Shown: positions 50,700 through 60,124, numbered from the stretch's first letter. The stretch is 64,000 nt of DNA from Bradyrhizobium sp. Y36 (GCF_002531575.1 NZ_NWTI01000010.1:153347-217346); one strand, 5' to 3'. Notes: a model not told the origin generated them from the letters alone. Made by a program: numbers and translations.

Positions 50700-51524
50700 T
50701 CAGCCGGCGGCTCGCTCGGATGCAGAAGGCCACGGCGGCAGGGGCGGCAACCCGAGAGTCTTGCGTACTGGTCCGAACGACCGACGGTGAGCTGCGCATG
50801 CGCCGAGCCTGGCAAGAGCTTCATAGTGAGCCGGCACGGGGTAGCCTTTGTGATCCGCGAAGCCGTAGCCAGGGTGACGCGCGTCGAGGGTCCGCATGAC
50901 GATGTCGCGCTCGACTTTCGCGAGGATCGACGCCGCAGCGATGCTGGCTGACTTGGCATCGCCCTTAATGATGGCCTGCTGAGGGATGTCGATCTCCTTC
51001 AATCGCTTGGCGTCGATCAGCAAGTGTTGCGGCGTCAATCCCAGCCCCCGGACCGCACGCTGCATGGCCTGGATGCCAGCCCAATAGATGTTGATCGCGT
51101 CGATCTCCTCGACCTCTACGAACGCCACACACCAACTCTCTGCCTTTGCCTTGATCTCCTTCGCGAGTTCTTCGCGAGCCGCGGCGTCGAGCTTCTTCGA
51201 GTCATCGATCCCGACGATCCGCGTGCCGGGTTTCAGAATCACCGCGCCCGCGGATACTGGCCCCGCAAGAGGGCTCATTCCGGCCTCGTCCACGCCTGCC
51301 ACGGCATGAAGGCCGCATTCCCAGAGAGAGGTCTCGAAGCGCAGCATCTTGCGGAGGCGCTGCCCCTCGGACCTGTTTTCGAAGCGCCTCTTATCGATCG
51401 AAGCCAGGATCGCGCGGGCTCCCGCGCGAGCGTCAGCCCGCAGGATCTGCTCGACGCTGGCCTCGAGCGGTCGTTTCTCGACGACATAGCGCTGACGCAA
51501 TACATCGAGCGAATATTGGGACAT
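50700..51524 (-). CDS. rnhB: ribonuclease HII
   Basis: A 274-aa protein. GVDEAGMSPLAGPVSAGAVI carries the catalytic Asp-Glu, LLIDAKRLKEIDIP the third Asp, and SIAAASILAKVERD the fourth region. A ~75-residue N-terminal extension precedes the catalytic core, which makes it longer than typical RNase HII. The usual GRGPLAGP loop is GMSPLAGP, so it may be a paralogue of the housekeeping enzyme. Start ATG 51524. Confidence 0.9.
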   Translation of the reverse strand: MSQYSLDVLRQRYVVEKRPLEASVEQILRADARAGARAILASIDKRRFENRSEGQRLRKMLRFETSLWECGLHAVAGVDEAGMSPLAGPVSAGAVILKPGTRIVGIDDSKKLDAAAREELAKEIKAKAESWCVAFVEVEEIDAINIYWAGIQAMQRAVRGLGLTPQHLLIDAKRLKEIDIPQQAIIKGDAKSASIAAASILAKVERDIVMRTLDARHPGYGFADHKGYPVPAHYEALARLGACAAHRRSFGPVRKTLGLPPLPPWPSASERAAG

Positions 51525-51785
51525 AGCGGACCTTCGCACAGACTAATTGGGAAAGCGTGTCCGTAAACTTTGTGGCGATTGTCTGAAGCTCGGCCTTGCA
51601 GCCATCGTCGGCCTGCGCAGCGGACCGTCGAAAGGAACCGCCGGCTTCAGATAGGGCAAGTATCTTGCGCGGCCACTGATCTGATCTACGAACCGCCGAT
51701 CTCACGAACGGAACCAACCGCTGTCTCCGTTCCTTTAGAAAGGAGTGGAGCCTCGATCCCTGGGTGCTTCCGAGGGAACAGGCCC

Positions 51786-52889
51786 ATGCTCCGAGAGACT
51801 CGCAACGAAGAACAGGTTCTGGACCGCACCGCCGAGGTCGCAGCAGCCATTGCGGAAGAAGGTCTTCGCTATGTCAGCGACTCCGCGCCCGGCTACACCC
51901 GCAAGCGGACGGGGACTACCTTCAGCTACTACGACAAGGACGGCAAGCGCATCACCGATGCCGCCGTCATCCGGCGCATCAAGTCCATCGGTATCCCGCC
52001 GGCCTATGAATCCGTTTGGATCTGCCCCTCGGCGAACGGCCACATCCAGGCGACCGGGCTCGATGCGCGGGGCCGCAAGCAGTACCGCTACCACGCGAAA
52101 TGGCGCGAGCTGCGCGACCAGAACAAGTACGAACACATCGTCCAGTTCGCAGCCGCGTTGCCCGCGCTGCGCGACCGTGTCGCGGCCGACATGAAGCTGG
52201 AAGGACTACCTCGCGAGAAGGTTCTTGCCACGATCGTCAGCCTTCTGGAGAAGACTTTGATCCGGGTCGGCAACGCCGAGTATGCCGAGAAAAACAAATC
52301 CTACGGGCTCACCACCATGCGACGGAAGCACGTTGCGGTGGGTCGCGGCGTCCTTCGGTTCGACTTCACGGGCAAGTCGGGCAAACAGTGGAAACTTCGG
52401 GTCGAGGACAAGCGGATTGCCGCCATCGTGAAGCGCTGCGCGGAAATCCCCGGACATGAGCTCTTCAAGTACCTGGACGACGACGGGCAGCCGCGTACGG
52501 TCGATTCCGGCGACGTCAATGCTTACATCAAGGAGATCAGGGGCGAGGACTTCAGCGCCAAGGATTTCCGCACTTGGGCGGGGACGGTTCTGGCGGCGTT
52601 GGCGCTGACCGAGTTCAAGAAGTACGACAGCCAGGCCGAGGCGAAGCGCAACGTCGTCGCCGCGATCGAAAGCGTCTCCAAGCAGCTCGGGAATACGCCG
52701 GCCATTTGCCGCAAGTGCTACGTGCACCCGGAAGTCCTGAACGCCTACATGTCCGGTGATCTTGTCAAGATGATCGAAGCCAAGATCGCTCGGAAGTTCA
52801 AGCGACAGTATGCCAAGCTCACGTCGGATGAAGTCATGGTGTTGGCGTTTCTCCGCAAACGCCTCGATTCTTTGAAGGCCCCCGACTAG
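51786..52889 (+). CDS. DNA topoisomerase IB
   Basis: A 367-aa poxvirus-type topoisomerase. The catalytic Tyr312 lies in ICRKCYVHPEVLNAYMSG, with the active-site Arg in KDFRTWAGTVLAALAL and the Lys/Arg earlier (RVGNAEYAEKNKSYGLTT). Start ATG 51786 with GAGGGAA upstream. It relaxes supercoils through a 3'-phosphotyrosyl intermediate. Divergent from RNase HII and close to the other repair genes. Confidence 0.93.
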   Translation: MLRETRNEEQVLDRTAEVAAAIAEEGLRYVSDSAPGYTRKRTGTTFSYYDKDGKRITDAAVIRRIKSIGIPPAYESVWICPSANGHIQATGLDARGRKQYRYHAKWRELRDQNKYEHIVQFAAALPALRDRVAADMKLEGLPREKVLATIVSLLEKTLIRVGNAEYAEKNKSYGLTTMRRKHVAVGRGVLRFDFTGKSGKQWKLRVEDKRIAAIVKRCAEIPGHELFKYLDDDGQPRTVDSGDVNAYIKEIRGEDFSAKDFRTWAGTVLAALALTEFKKYDSQAEAKRNVVAAIESVSKQLGNTPAICRKCYVHPEVLNAYMSGDLVKMIEAKIARKFKRQYAKLTSDEVMVLAFLRKRLDSLKAPD

Positions 52890-53002
52890 TGCCTCCTGCG
52901 ACGCTTACCACGCTGGCGGCGCCGCGAAGGACGGCCTACCCTATCTTCATGCCTGGACTCGCCAAGCGCACCGGCCGGCCTCGGTCAAATAACTGTTGTT
53001 AG

Positions 53003-54247
53003 TCACTTAGACGCGCTTTCCACCGGCCTGAGAAGATTCTTGACGACGTACTTGCCGATCTCATACCCCATCTCACGACCGACCCTTGTCGAGAACCGAT
53101 AGTGAAAGCCTGCCCAAACCCGGGCTTCGGACACCTCGTTGATGAATGATTTAAGGTCTGTCCAGCGGCGCTCAGCCCCCGGCGCAGTGGTGCTCGTCAT
53201 GCTGATCTCAGAGAACGTGGTCGTACCCAATGCGGCTTCGAGAACCGCACACATAGCAGACGCCTGCACACAGTGAGCGCATGGGTATTCTGGGTGCATC
53301 GGAGTATCCGCGATCGGACGCCACAATGGGTCCCTCTCTGTTTCGGCGTTGTCATCCCTGTCGCCATTGCGGATCGCCGTAATCGGCCGCCAGAAATTGT
53401 AGTGGTACTTGGCGTCGAACACCGCAATCAGGCTGTCTGCCCGAGCGACGGCGATCAAGGCAAAGATGCGGGAATTATCGGTTTGGTCTAGCTTCTTGGC
53501 GGCTATCAGAGCGCGTGCGAGCGGATAGAACACGTCGCCGCCGATCGAGATCCAGAACTTGGCCGCTTCGGTCTGATCCGCGGTGCGGGACTTGCTGTCG
53601 AAGCGGCCGACTTTGGAAATCTCGTTGAAGTCGTGCGCCCATTCCGAGCTGGAGAGCGCAACGGGCGGCTCCGGTCGGAATTGGTCAGCCTTATTCATCG
53701 CGAAGGGTCGAACGCCCGGCCACTGTGCGACGACCAGTCTGGGCGTCGGAACGTAGACGCCCGGAGTGGTGATGGGCCGATGGCCGTCGGGCGCGGCGGA
53801 CCCGTCGTCCTTTCTGTTCGTCAGGATTTTCGCGGCCACCGTTTCGCCAACTCTAATGCCTTCTTCCTTCGCTGGGCCGTCGGGGACGCGCTGAAGGTCG
53901 TTGCTGAGCGCTTGTTTGAGCTCGGGCGCGTTTGCCTCCGGGCTGCTCGCGAGTAGTACGGTTGCGGCAGCAACGCCTGCCGCTACTTCTTTGGAGACTT
54001 CGCGGCTGATGTGAAGCTTGGTGAGGAACGGTGCGTATCTCGGCTCCACTGAGTTGGTTGCATCGAACATGGCGAGGTGCATCATCGCCAGCACGCGCTC
54101 TGCCGCCGGCGGTCCCAGCTTTTGGGCCAGCAGCAAAGTGACGGCTCGCTCATTCCAGTCTGAAATGACATCCGCAAAGGCAGAAGTGACAGGGAGCGAC
54201 AACATCAGTCCGGCGAGAATGCTGCGGCGCAGGGGTGCTCGGTTCAT
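53003..54247 (-). CDS. vanadium haloperoxidase-like PAP2 family protein, exported
   Basis: A 414-aa protein with a Sec signal (MNRAPLRRSILAGLMLSLPV, ending SAFA). The first vanadate motif KYHYNFWRPITAIR is present and the last Arg-His pair is in RVWAGFHYRFSTR, but the central PSGH is replaced by YPCAHC near residue 325. The fold and first motif are those of bacterial vanadium-dependent haloperoxidases; peroxidase activity is uncertain with the changed loop. Divergent from the HxlR gene. Confidence 0.85.
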   Translation of the reverse strand: MNRAPLRRSILAGLMLSLPVTSAFADVISDWNERAVTLLLAQKLGPPAAERVLAMMHLAMFDATNSVEPRYAPFLTKLHISREVSKEVAAGVAAATVLLASSPEANAPELKQALSNDLQRVPDGPAKEEGIRVGETVAAKILTNRKDDGSAAPDGHRPITTPGVYVPTPRLVVAQWPGVRPFAMNKADQFRPEPPVALSSSEWAHDFNEISKVGRFDSKSRTADQTEAAKFWISIGGDVFYPLARALIAAKKLDQTDNSRIFALIAVARADSLIAVFDAKYHYNFWRPITAIRNGDRDDNAETERDPLWRPIADTPMHPEYPCAHCVQASAMCAVLEAALGTTTFSEISMTSTTAPGAERRWTDLKSFINEVSEARVWAGFHYRFSTRVGREMGYEIGKYVVKNLLRPVESASK

Positions 54248-54377
54248 GTAGGCCTCCGTTTGCTGCGACCGACCAGGCGTGAGAGCCGGGCGCGCCGAGG
54301 CAAACATCGCTACCGGTTCCGCTCAAGTCTGTTTTTCGAACTAGCGAAGCAAAGCCTTCGGTGGTTCAATCGCGATC

Positions 54378-55109
54378 ATGCAAGACGGCTATGACCAATT
54401 TTGCCCCATCGCTAAAACGGCTGAGGTACTGGCGACGCGTTGGACGCCGCTGATCCTGCGCGAATTGATGGCTGACAACCGAACATTCAACGATGTTCAT
54501 CGTGGCGTGCCGCTTATCTCGAGAGCGGTCCTTGTGACACGACTTCGCGAATTGGAAGATCAAGGAATCATCGAAAGGCGCGCGCGGTCCAACGGGACTG
54601 GACACGAATATTGGCTTACCCCCGCTGGCGAGGCACTCCGGCCGATCGTCAGCGAGATGGGACATTGGGGTCTGGTACACGCGCGGGATGCGATCAAGCC
54701 GACGGACCTTGATCCCTTCTTCCTTGTATGGGGTTTCCGAAAGAGGGCGGTTCGGGACGCCATTGATAAGAAAGTCGTCGCTCGCTTCGAATTCGCCGGC
54801 GTGCCGGCCAACCGAACGAAGTACAGCATTCTGTGGCTGGTCCTCGATCCGCAGGGCGTAGACGTCTGCGCCAAGGATCCCGGCTTCGCAGTCGACGTTA
54901 TTTTCCGCGGCAAAATCGCCGATTTCGTTGCGGTGTACTTGGGATATCTGCCGTGGCGGCAGGTCGAAGGCAAAGAGATCATCGTGGAAGGGACAGATCG
55001 TCGCCTGATCAAGGAGGTGCCGACGTGGATCCGGCTCGATAAAATCGTCGGGCGCGACTTTCCTGTCGTGAAGGGAGTTGTCCGCGAGCGCACCACCGGA
55101 GCGATTTAA
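54378..55109 (+). CDS. HxlR-family winged-helix regulator with C-terminal domain
   Basis: A 243-aa protein. Residues 8-100 form the HxlR winged helix (CPIAKTAEVLATRWTPLILR, ISRAVLVTRLRELEDQGIIE with the wing). The remaining ~140 residues look like an SCP2/sterol-carrier-like domain (VVLDPQGVDVCAKDPGFAVD). The family senses ligands or redox through a Cys near the N-terminus (FCPIA). It is divergent from the haloperoxidase, so likely its regulator. Confidence 0.85.
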   Translation: MQDGYDQFCPIAKTAEVLATRWTPLILRELMADNRTFNDVHRGVPLISRAVLVTRLRELEDQGIIERRARSNGTGHEYWLTPAGEALRPIVSEMGHWGLVHARDAIKPTDLDPFFLVWGFRKRAVRDAIDKKVVARFEFAGVPANRTKYSILWLVLDPQGVDVCAKDPGFAVDVIFRGKIADFVAVYLGYLPWRQVEGKEIIVEGTDRRLIKEVPTWIRLDKIVGRDFPVVKGVVRERTTGAI

Positions 55110-55149
55110 TCGGCCGCCCCATCGGCGGCGTCTTCCGCGGTGTGTCGCA

Positions 55150-55560
55150 GGCCGCCACGGGGTCGGATCGGCCGGGGTGTCGAAGGCGACGCCCAGCCGG
55201 CCCCTCGTCACCATCGCTATATCACCGTCCGCGGGCCAGCTTCCCAACCTGCAGCAGGTTCACCTCATCGCGTCCGGGCTCTTTTAGACCCCTACAGAGC
55301 CGAGTTCGCAGTCGCAGCGGAAGACTTGGGCGACATCATCACCACCACTGGACATCTGTGCCCCTAGGGATGTTCATTGATCCCATGCCACGGCGGCCCT
55401 TGAGCGCCCGTGCGCCCTCCTTGTGTCCTGATCGCTGCCGGACCGGCTGAAACGGCAGGTGCTCTCGTCGGCGGAAACGGGCCCTCCGTTCGAATCCGGT
55501 GTGCTGGACATGGTACGGGCCGGGGGCGTTCGCAGCTGGTGATGCCGCGCGGGTTCGCCT
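55150..55560 (+). pseudogene. decayed MOSC gene (third copy)
   Basis: DNA in several frames matches the MOSC gene at 49148: a segment encoding GVEGDAQP then SPSAGQLPNLQQVHLIASGL (stop), ITTTGHLC, and the stretch GGGCCCTCCGTTCGAATCCG to GGTACGGGCCGG near 55480-55530. Stops and shifts make it non-coding. It lies downstream of the HxlR gene on the same strand. Confidence 0.7.
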
Positions 55561-55656
55561 TCCGTCCTCCTCGTTGGACGGACTGGCATGGCCGCAAACA
55601 AGGTAACGGCGGTACGCTTGGGGCTGGGGAAGTAACCGGCAGTCCGGCACTATCCA

Positions 55657-55684
55657 AGCCGCCGCGCGTACCGGCGGCTTTTTC
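55657..55684 (+). terminator. Rho-independent terminator
   Basis: GCCGCCG (55658-55664) pairs with CGGCGGC (55672-55678) over a 7-base loop and is followed by TTTTTC. It ends plus-strand transcripts from the HxlR/MOSC side. Confidence 0.8.
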
Positions 55685-55699
55685 TTGGCCTGATCCTAC

Positions 55700-56146
55700 T
55701 TAGGAAGCGTTGGCCCTAGCCCTTTCGCGCGCCTCGCGGCGCCGTTCCCGACGTTCGCGGCGGCGCTTGGCCCGGTCGGCCGGCTGCCGCAGCGGAGGAA
55801 CCAGTGTCGGCGAAGCGACGACCGTCTGCTCAACCGAAGGCACCGGAATGGGCTCCGGCGCAGCAGGGCGAGCTTCCATGAACTCGAGCACAGCCCGTCC
55901 CTTTACAGTGATCTTCCAGCCGCCGCTGATGCGTTCGACCAGCCCTTGTGACCAGATGTCGAGATCCGGAACCCGTGCCGCGAGCCGCCTGGTCCGGTCC
56001 GCCCAATCGCGGCCACTGGTCGCCAGAATTGCCATGTCCCGCTTGAGGTCCTCCATGACGGCAAACCCGTCCGGATATGCCGCCAAAATCTTCAAAACGG
56101 TGACCTGGAAGTTCACGCCCGCGTCCCGGTTTTCAGTTAGCGCCAC
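55700..56146 (-). CDS. conserved hypothetical protein
   Basis: A 148-aa protein starting at GTG 56146, which overlaps the end of the upstream gene. It has a winged-helix-like part (VNFQVTVLKILAAYPDGFAV to LVERISGGWKITVKGRAVLE) and a very basic C-terminus (RRRERRERRREARERARANA). The C-terminal tail suggests nucleic-acid binding. Similar proteins recur in Bradyrhizobium. A longer frame upstream is antisense noise. Confidence 0.7.
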   Translation of the reverse strand: MALTENRDAGVNFQVTVLKILAAYPDGFAVMEDLKRDMAILATSGRDWADRTRRLAARVPDLDIWSQGLVERISGGWKITVKGRAVLEFMEARPAAPEPIPVPSVEQTVVASPTLVPPLRQPADRAKRRRERRERRREARERARANAS

Positions 56147-56337
56147 ATGGTGGGCGCGTGCGAAAGGGCCTTGCGGCCGACCTGTCTGAGGTCCTCGGGA
56201 CAGAGCTCGCCGCCATTGGCGGCCTCCAGGATCTTCGAAGCCACATGCGTCCGCGCGCCGATCTCGCGCTGCGGAAGACCCTCGCACACTTCGTCGAAAA
56301 CCGCGCGCAAAAGCGCCGTGGTTGCCATGTCGAACAT
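56137..56337 (-). CDS. small conserved hypothetical protein
   Basis: A 66-aa helical protein MFDMATTALLRAVFDEVCEG with SKILEAANGGELCPEDLRQV and a closing APTMWR. The ALLRAVxDEV pattern belongs to a recurring rhizobial family of unknown function. It overlaps the following gene by 10 bases and is probably translated with it; ATG 56328 is an alternative start. Confidence 0.7.
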   Translation of the reverse strand: MFDMATTALLRAVFDEVCEGLPQREIGARTHVASKILEAANGGELCPEDLRQVGRKALSHAPTMWR

Positions 56338-56481
56338 GAAATGCCCCCAACAAGGGAAAGTAGCATCTTAGCCGAGTTTTCCCGATCTTACGATTGAGGC
56401 ATGCTAAGTTTGCGGATTTGTGCTCGGGGATTAGGGAGCGACGCTGACGTGCCGAAATGCGAGCTTCGAGGTAGCGCCGAG

Positions 56482-57048
56482 TTATAAACCTAACGCGATC
56501 TCGGCCCACTTCAACATGCGATCGCTGTTGAGGAATGCCAGCACCGCTGGCTCCAGTGAGCCGGGTACGCCCCGTCCAACCAAGGCCGTTGCAGCCACCA
56601 TGTCGCAGCGCTGATTGAAAGCGAACGAAAGCGCTGCGTTACCATTTCCCTCGACCCGATACGCGCGGCTGCGGCCTTGCATGGGCCCAACGACAATCTC
56701 CCGACCGGCACCGATCGGCGTTGTCTTACCAATCAGCGCCAAGTCGCCCATTTGCTCGAGGTCAGTATCGTCGGCGACGCCGGTGGTGCAATTGCAAAAG
56801 CCGAGCTTGGCGCGAACGTAAAGCTGGACCTCACCGCCGCAATCGTTGGCATTGCAGCGAAACGCCTTGCCTTTCCCCCAAGGATCTACCCCGAAGGGCC
56901 ACTCGGTTTCCGTCCACACCGGGCGGATCTGCCCGGTTGCCGCTGTTGCACGTGTCAGGTCGCCGGATCGCAGCATCCAGACCGCAGCGACCGCACAGAA
57001 CAGTGCCGCGGCTGCGCCGATCGCGGTGAATTTGCTGGTCAGACGCAT
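56482..57048 (-). CDS. membrane-anchored conserved hypothetical protein
   Basis: A 188-aa protein. ATG 57048 begins an N-terminal membrane or signal segment (FTAIGAAAALFCAVAAVWML). The extracytoplasmic part has four Cys (FRCNANDCGGEV and GFCNCTTG) near residues 60-85 and a C-terminal helix. It lies 22 bases after the TPR gene on the same strand and is likely co-transcribed. Function unknown. Confidence 0.75.
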   Translation of the reverse strand: MRLTSKFTAIGAAAALFCAVAAVWMLRSGDLTRATAATGQIRPVWTETEWPFGVDPWGKGKAFRCNANDCGGEVQLYVRAKLGFCNCTTGVADDTDLEQMGDLALIGKTTPIGAGREIVVGPMQGRSRAYRVEGNGNAALSFAFNQRCDMVAATALVGRGVPGSLEPAVLAFLNSDRMLKWAEIALGL

Positions 57049-57070
57049 AGCACCTGCCGCCGAACTCTCT

Positions 57071-58669
57071 CTAATTCTGAGCCATGAACTTTCGTGCGGC
57101 CGCCAGATCTTCCCGCGAGGAGGCGCCATCCCGTGCCATGTCGACCACCTTCGCATAGTACTGGCGTGCCTTCACGGCATCCCCTGCTTTCTCGGCGGCG
57201 TGAGCCGCGCCGATCATCGCGCCGAACCGGTTGGGCTCCTTGCGCATCGTGCTTTCGAACGCGACCAATGCCTCCGTCGCCATGCCGCGTTCGAGCAGCA
57301 TGGTCCCATAAAGCTCGCGTGCCGGAGCAAGCGGTCCAGGCGTGACGATGGATTTCTCGGTCTTGTCTTCGGCATCGGCCGCAAGGCGCATCGCTTCCAA
57401 CGCGTCCGCCGGTTTCCCCCAGGCGTTGAGCTGCCAGGCTGTGGCGACCTGCCGCTGGATCTCGACGATTTCGGCCCAATAGGCGTCCTTGTCCTGCTGC
57501 AGCTTGTCCCGCAACTCCGCCAGCTTGGCGATGTCCGCCGTCGCTGCGTCGGCATTGCCGGAGCGCGCGGCGCCGAGGGCGCGGGCGAAGTAGGTGATCG
57601 CATCGACATAGGCAAACCGGCTCGGCTCGACCTTCAGTGCGGCAGCCCTCGGCCAATCACCTCGCTCGACCATGTAGCGCGCTTGGCTCGCCGCTATCGC
57701 GTAGGGGCCGGCGCGAACGGCCGGCGCATAGCCCGTGGTCGCAAGCATGTCCGCGATGACGTCGCGGGCTCGGCTGTCCTGTGCAAGCTGGAGCAGGGCG
57801 TAGACCATGTAGTCGTCGGCGTGGAGCTGCTCGCTAGGGTCCTTGCCCTCCTTGGCAGCCTTGGCGGAACGGCTATTGGCATCGATGGATTCGTTCCAGT
57901 AGCCGACGCGCGTGAAGATGTGTGACGGCATGTGCAAGGCGTGCGGCGCCGCTGGCGCGATCTCGGAATAGCGCTTGGCAGCGTCGAGGCCTTGCTCCGC
58001 TATCGCCGGATAGTCATAGAGGTGGATCAGGTAATGCGCGACGCCGGGGTGCCGCGGCTGCCGCTTGAAGATCGGCTCCAGGATGGCCGCGCCCTTGAGC
58101 TGGTTAGCATACGTCTTATCGTTTGGTGAGGCCGTGACATTCAGGGTGATGGCGTAGGCGATCTGCGCCTCGTCATCATTGGGATAGCGCTCCGCGACGG
58201 CCTCGGTTGCCTTGAGATAGGCCTGTGCCCGCTGGCCAAACGTCGTCTTCTCGTCCCCCGAGTAGAAGGCCAGCAGTGCGTCGACATAGTCTCGTTCGCG
58301 GTCGCTCTTGGCGCCGAGTGCCTTGGCTTTTTGCAGCGCGGCGAGGCCCTCGGCGAGATTTTCCTTCGGTGCGGGAAAATGAGGATTGTAGAGCAGGCTC
58401 AGTGCAATGCCCCAAAAGGCGATCGCGCATTCCGGATCGGCTTGCAACGTCTCCTTGAAAATCTCCTTCGCAGGCCGGTACCAGAACGAGTGCTGGTAGC
58501 GCATGCCGCGATCAAAGCGGCGTTGCGCGACCTCGTTGCAAGTGGTCTGGAAGTGCACCTTGCCAAACTGCTCGTCGGTCGCATCCTGTGCGCGGGCGCA
58601 GGCCGTGGCGCAGATCGAAGCAAGAGTGGCGAGGAGAAGAGAGACGCTTTTTAAAGCGAGCGCGCGCAT
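57071..58669 (-). CDS. exported TPR-repeat protein
   Basis: A 532-aa protein. The signal peptide ends near CARAQD (MRALALKSVSLLLATLASIC), with a Cys that could be lipidated. About ten helical repeats follow, with TPR-like cores (AIFKRQPRHPGVAHYLIHLY, AKEGKDPSEQLHADDYMVYA, RFGAMIGAAHAAEKAGDAVK). Such proteins usually mediate protein contacts in the periplasm. It is the first gene of the operon with the small membrane-anchored protein. Confidence 0.82.
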   Translation of the reverse strand: MRALALKSVSLLLATLASICATACARAQDATDEQFGKVHFQTTCNEVAQRRFDRGMRYQHSFWYRPAKEIFKETLQADPECAIAFWGIALSLLYNPHFPAPKENLAEGLAALQKAKALGAKSDRERDYVDALLAFYSGDEKTTFGQRAQAYLKATEAVAERYPNDDEAQIAYAITLNVTASPNDKTYANQLKGAAILEPIFKRQPRHPGVAHYLIHLYDYPAIAEQGLDAAKRYSEIAPAAPHALHMPSHIFTRVGYWNESIDANSRSAKAAKEGKDPSEQLHADDYMVYALLQLAQDSRARDVIADMLATTGYAPAVRAGPYAIAASQARYMVERGDWPRAAALKVEPSRFAYVDAITYFARALGAARSGNADAATADIAKLAELRDKLQQDKDAYWAEIVEIQRQVATAWQLNAWGKPADALEAMRLAADAEDKTEKSIVTPGPLAPARELYGTMLLERGMATEALVAFESTMRKEPNRFGAMIGAAHAAEKAGDAVKARQYYAKVVDMARDGASSREDLAAARKFMAQN

Positions 58670-59118
58670 GGGCCCCTCCGTTTTCGGTTAGAAGCAAATG
58701 GATTCAGAAGGCGCCAAAGAAAGGCCTTAGCGCCGAAATTTATCGTGCTGAAAATTCGCTTTGGAAAGGATTTGCCCATTTGCGGCAGGTGTCAATAGGA
58801 GGGAATGATGTGGTTAGGGAAGAACGCCTGTCAGAATTCATCCTTCTGCAAGCGGAATATCCGGAGGGGAAGCGGTCGCATGCAATGCCGCTAAAATGCA
58901 AAACCGATGGCGCGATGTAAGAAGGTTGTAGTGAGGGCTTTTGTCCTCAGGCGAAGGAGGAAAGTCGAGCTCAGCATGGCAGCAATTGAGGCGACACCGG
59001 ACGTGCGGAGAACGCGGTCAGATCGACGCGAATGACCCGGAGCGGACGTCGACCGTGGGCGAGCCTCATATGCAGCCCATCGAACGACTCTCCACGTTGC
59101 CGCAGTCACTCGGGCAGT
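58670..59118. other. intergenic, repeated-type sequence
   Basis: No supported gene. The stretch around 59005-59055 (GATCGACGCGAATGACCCGG with flanking) is of a type often found in many intergenic copies in Bradyrhizobium and Rhodopseudomonas genomes (recalled). Frames seen here on both strands lack sensible starts. Confidence 0.4.
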
Positions 59119-60030
59119 TCATGAAGCTGGCGGTATCGGCGAGATGCGAGCTGGAAATTCCATTTCTGTCGCTAAGTGCGACAGCTTGTCCGGGTTTTTG
59201 ACGATGTAGATCGCGGTGATCCCGTCCTCGCGGATGTCGAGCGCAGTCGTCTGCAGAACGCCGCGTCCATCGAGGCTAACGTAGCCTGGCAGGCCGTCGA
59301 TGGTGACGACACGAAGCAGCTTCGGCGGTACGACGTATTTGCGTCGCTGCCTAGCAAATAGGCGCAGGGCCCGCTCGACCCCCCGAATGACATTGCGGAA
59401 AGCAAGGACTTTGCCGCCGCCATCGGTATGGATCTCGACATTCCTTGCCAGCAGCGCCGAAAGCGCCGCCACGTCCCCGTCGCGTGCTGCGGCGAAGAAA
59501 GCACGGGTGATCCGATCCGCATCCGCGGGTTCGACATCAAAGCGGGGACGTGCGGTCTGCACGTGCTTGCGGGCGCGCGCCGCGAGCTGACGAACAGCTG
59601 CCGGCTGGCGGCCGAGCGTGATGGCCACTTCGGTCAGCGGCACGTCAAAGACGTCGTGGAGAAGGAAAGCGGCCCGCTCAAGAGGCGACAGGCGCTCAAG
59701 GGCCAGCATCAACGTGACCGTGACGTCGTCGGCGACCGTCTCGTTCGGCTCCACGGAACCGACGAGAGGATCTGGCAGCCAGGGTCCGACGTAGGTTTCC
59801 CGGCGCGCCCGCGCGGAGCGGCGTCGGTCGAGGCACAGGCGTGTGACAATGCGGGTCAGATAGCCGGGAGGCGAATCGACGCCACCCTCCACCCCGACCC
59901 ACCGTAGCCATGCGTCCTGAACGACGTCCTCCGCCTCGGTGAGCGAGCCCATCATCCGATAGGCCAAGCGTGTCAGGCGCCTGCGCTCCGCTTCGAACTC
60001 GGTGGTCCGCTGATCGTCCATCGCCTCCAT
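59119..60030 (-). CDS. sigJ: ECF41 family (SigJ-type) sigma factor
   Basis: A 303-aa protein. Sigma region 2 is at residues ~12-75 (AYRMMGSLTEAEDVVQDAWL) and region 4 near 105-160 (LSPLERAAFLLHDVFDVPLT then LGRQPAAVRQLAARARKHV). A C-terminal SnoaL-like domain ends with the NPDKL motif (IVKNPDKL) that marks ECF41. The fused domain both inhibits and is needed for activity in characterised members. Two perfect ECF41 promoters flank its start. ATG 60030 and ATG 60021 are both possible. Confidence 0.93.
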   Translation of the reverse strand: MEAMDDQRTTEFEAERRRLTRLAYRMMGSLTEAEDVVQDAWLRWVGVEGGVDSPPGYLTRIVTRLCLDRRRSARARRETYVGPWLPDPLVGSVEPNETVADDVTVTLMLALERLSPLERAAFLLHDVFDVPLTEVAITLGRQPAAVRQLAARARKHVQTARPRFDVEPADADRITRAFFAAARDGDVAALSALLARNVEIHTDGGGKVLAFRNVIRGVERALRLFARQRRKYVVPPKLLRVVTIDGLPGYVSLDGRGVLQTTALDIREDGITAIYIVKNPDKLSHLATEMEFPARISPIPPAS

Positions 60031-60097
60031 CCGCCCAGTTTCCTCGCAGATCATATCCGCTGTCACCGTCGCTCGCGCATCCCGAACCCGAGAATAA

Positions 60098-60124
60098 GAC
60101 GATCGGACCTGCGTGGATGTGACA
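60098..60124 (-). promoter_or_regulatory. ECF41 autoregulatory promoter, perfect match
   Basis: On the minus strand TGTCACA (60124-60118), exactly 16 bases, then CGTC (60101-60098). This is the published ECF41 target motif TGTCACA-N16-CGTC. It reads toward sigJ and lies about 68 bases before ATG 60030. Confidence 0.9.
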
